Positions 21,818 through 21,890 of a stretch of 21,890 nt of DNA are shown here, in pieces; the first letter of the stretch is position 1, and each line of letters opens with the position of its first letter. Position numbers and translations under genes: made by a program. The notes beneath the pieces were generated by a model. The model saw only the letters and a list, made by a program, of their open reading frames with translations. It had not been told where the DNA came from and ran no database searches. Source of the stretch: IMCC26077 sp964490435 (GTDB taxonomy: Bacteria; Actinomycetota; Actinomycetes; Nanopelagicales; Nanopelagicaceae). The DNA lies in assembly GCA_964490435.1 (NCBI GenBank), contig CAZBCF010000025.1, forward strand, positions 1 through 21,890. Reading direction: 5' to 3'.

Positions 21818-21890
21818 ATGGAATATCGTCGACTCGGCCGTTCAGGCATGTATGTATCAGAGATTTCGTATGGAAATTGGATTACGCATG
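21818..21890 (+). CDS. Aldo/keto reductase, 5' part only
   Basis: Twenty-four codons are present before the window ends. The peptide MEYRRLGRSGMYVSEISYGNW has the N-terminal pattern of aldo/keto reductases, especially the potassium-channel-beta-like group (Y-R-x-LG-x-SG-x-x-VS-x-I-x-G). These enzymes reduce carbonyl compounds with NADPH on a TIM barrel. Catalytic residues lie beyond the window. No Shine-Dalgarno is present before the ATG. Confidence 0.8.
   Translation, partial: MEYRRLGRSGMYVSEISYGNWITH

Overview
The window reads as a stretch of actinobacterial chromosome. The order pepA-lpd-sucB-(TIGR01777 epimerase)...lipB-lipA-(acyltransferase)-DUF4191-RDD-glnA is a recognisable actinobacterial neighbourhood. 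DUF4191 is largely actinobacterial, and the terminal cobalamin ECF operon with an SCO2322-like lipoprotein is also of actinobacterial type. Base composition looks balanced rather than very GC-rich, genes are packed with 4-nt overlaps, and several ATG starts lie 6-7 nt after a -10-like hexamer, which suggests leaderless mRNAs. A compact, possibly aquatic actinobacterium such as the Nanopelagicales fits, but I cannot fix the lineage from sequence alone.

Layout. (1) 1-1149, plus: the tail of an amino-acid ABC ATPase directly abuts an N-formylglutamate amidohydrolase-family gene. (2) 1162-2745, minus: glnA with its terminator, a promoter candidate, a 5' hairpin and a possible 16-residue basic leader peptide overlapping its start. 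(3) 2877-3248, plus: a small RDD membrane protein. (4) 3284-6326, minus: the lipB-lipA-acyltransferase-DUF4191 operon. (5) 6440-10853, plus: a three-gene operon (MMPL exporter, Gfo/Idh/MocA oxidoreductase, FAD amine-oxidase-like protein) coupled by TTGA overlaps and lying between the lipoate genes and their enzyme targets. (6) 10888-16412, minus: pepA, lpd, sucB and a TIGR01777-family epimerase. (7) 16452-17549, plus: gcvT. (8) 17512-21770, minus: a cobalamin riboswitch followed by a lipoprotein, EcfT, a fused double ECF ATPase and an ECF S-component. (9) 21818-end, plus: the beginning of an aldo/keto reductase.

How the genes work together. Most of the middle of the window concerns lipoic acid: LipB and LipA make the lipoyl group, SucB carries it on two lipoyl domains, Lpd reoxidises it, and GcvT belongs to the glycine cleavage system, whose H protein is also lipoylated. 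The start of the window handles glutamate and glutamine nitrogen. The right end is most economically read as a vitamin B12 importer under B12 control. Its leader shows a plausible translational switch: the Shine-Dalgarno of the lipoprotein gene can pair with two upstream anti-SD segments, one of which is also contested by an earlier copy of the same AAAGGT sequence.

The best leads are the B12-regulated lipoprotein as an uncharacterised partner of an ECF importer and its two-layer leader switch. Next come the glnA leader, the recurrent TAGGCT leaderless start signature and the unassigned MMPL/Gfo/FAD operon. I saw no tRNA, rRNA, CRISPR array, insertion sequence or phage gene.
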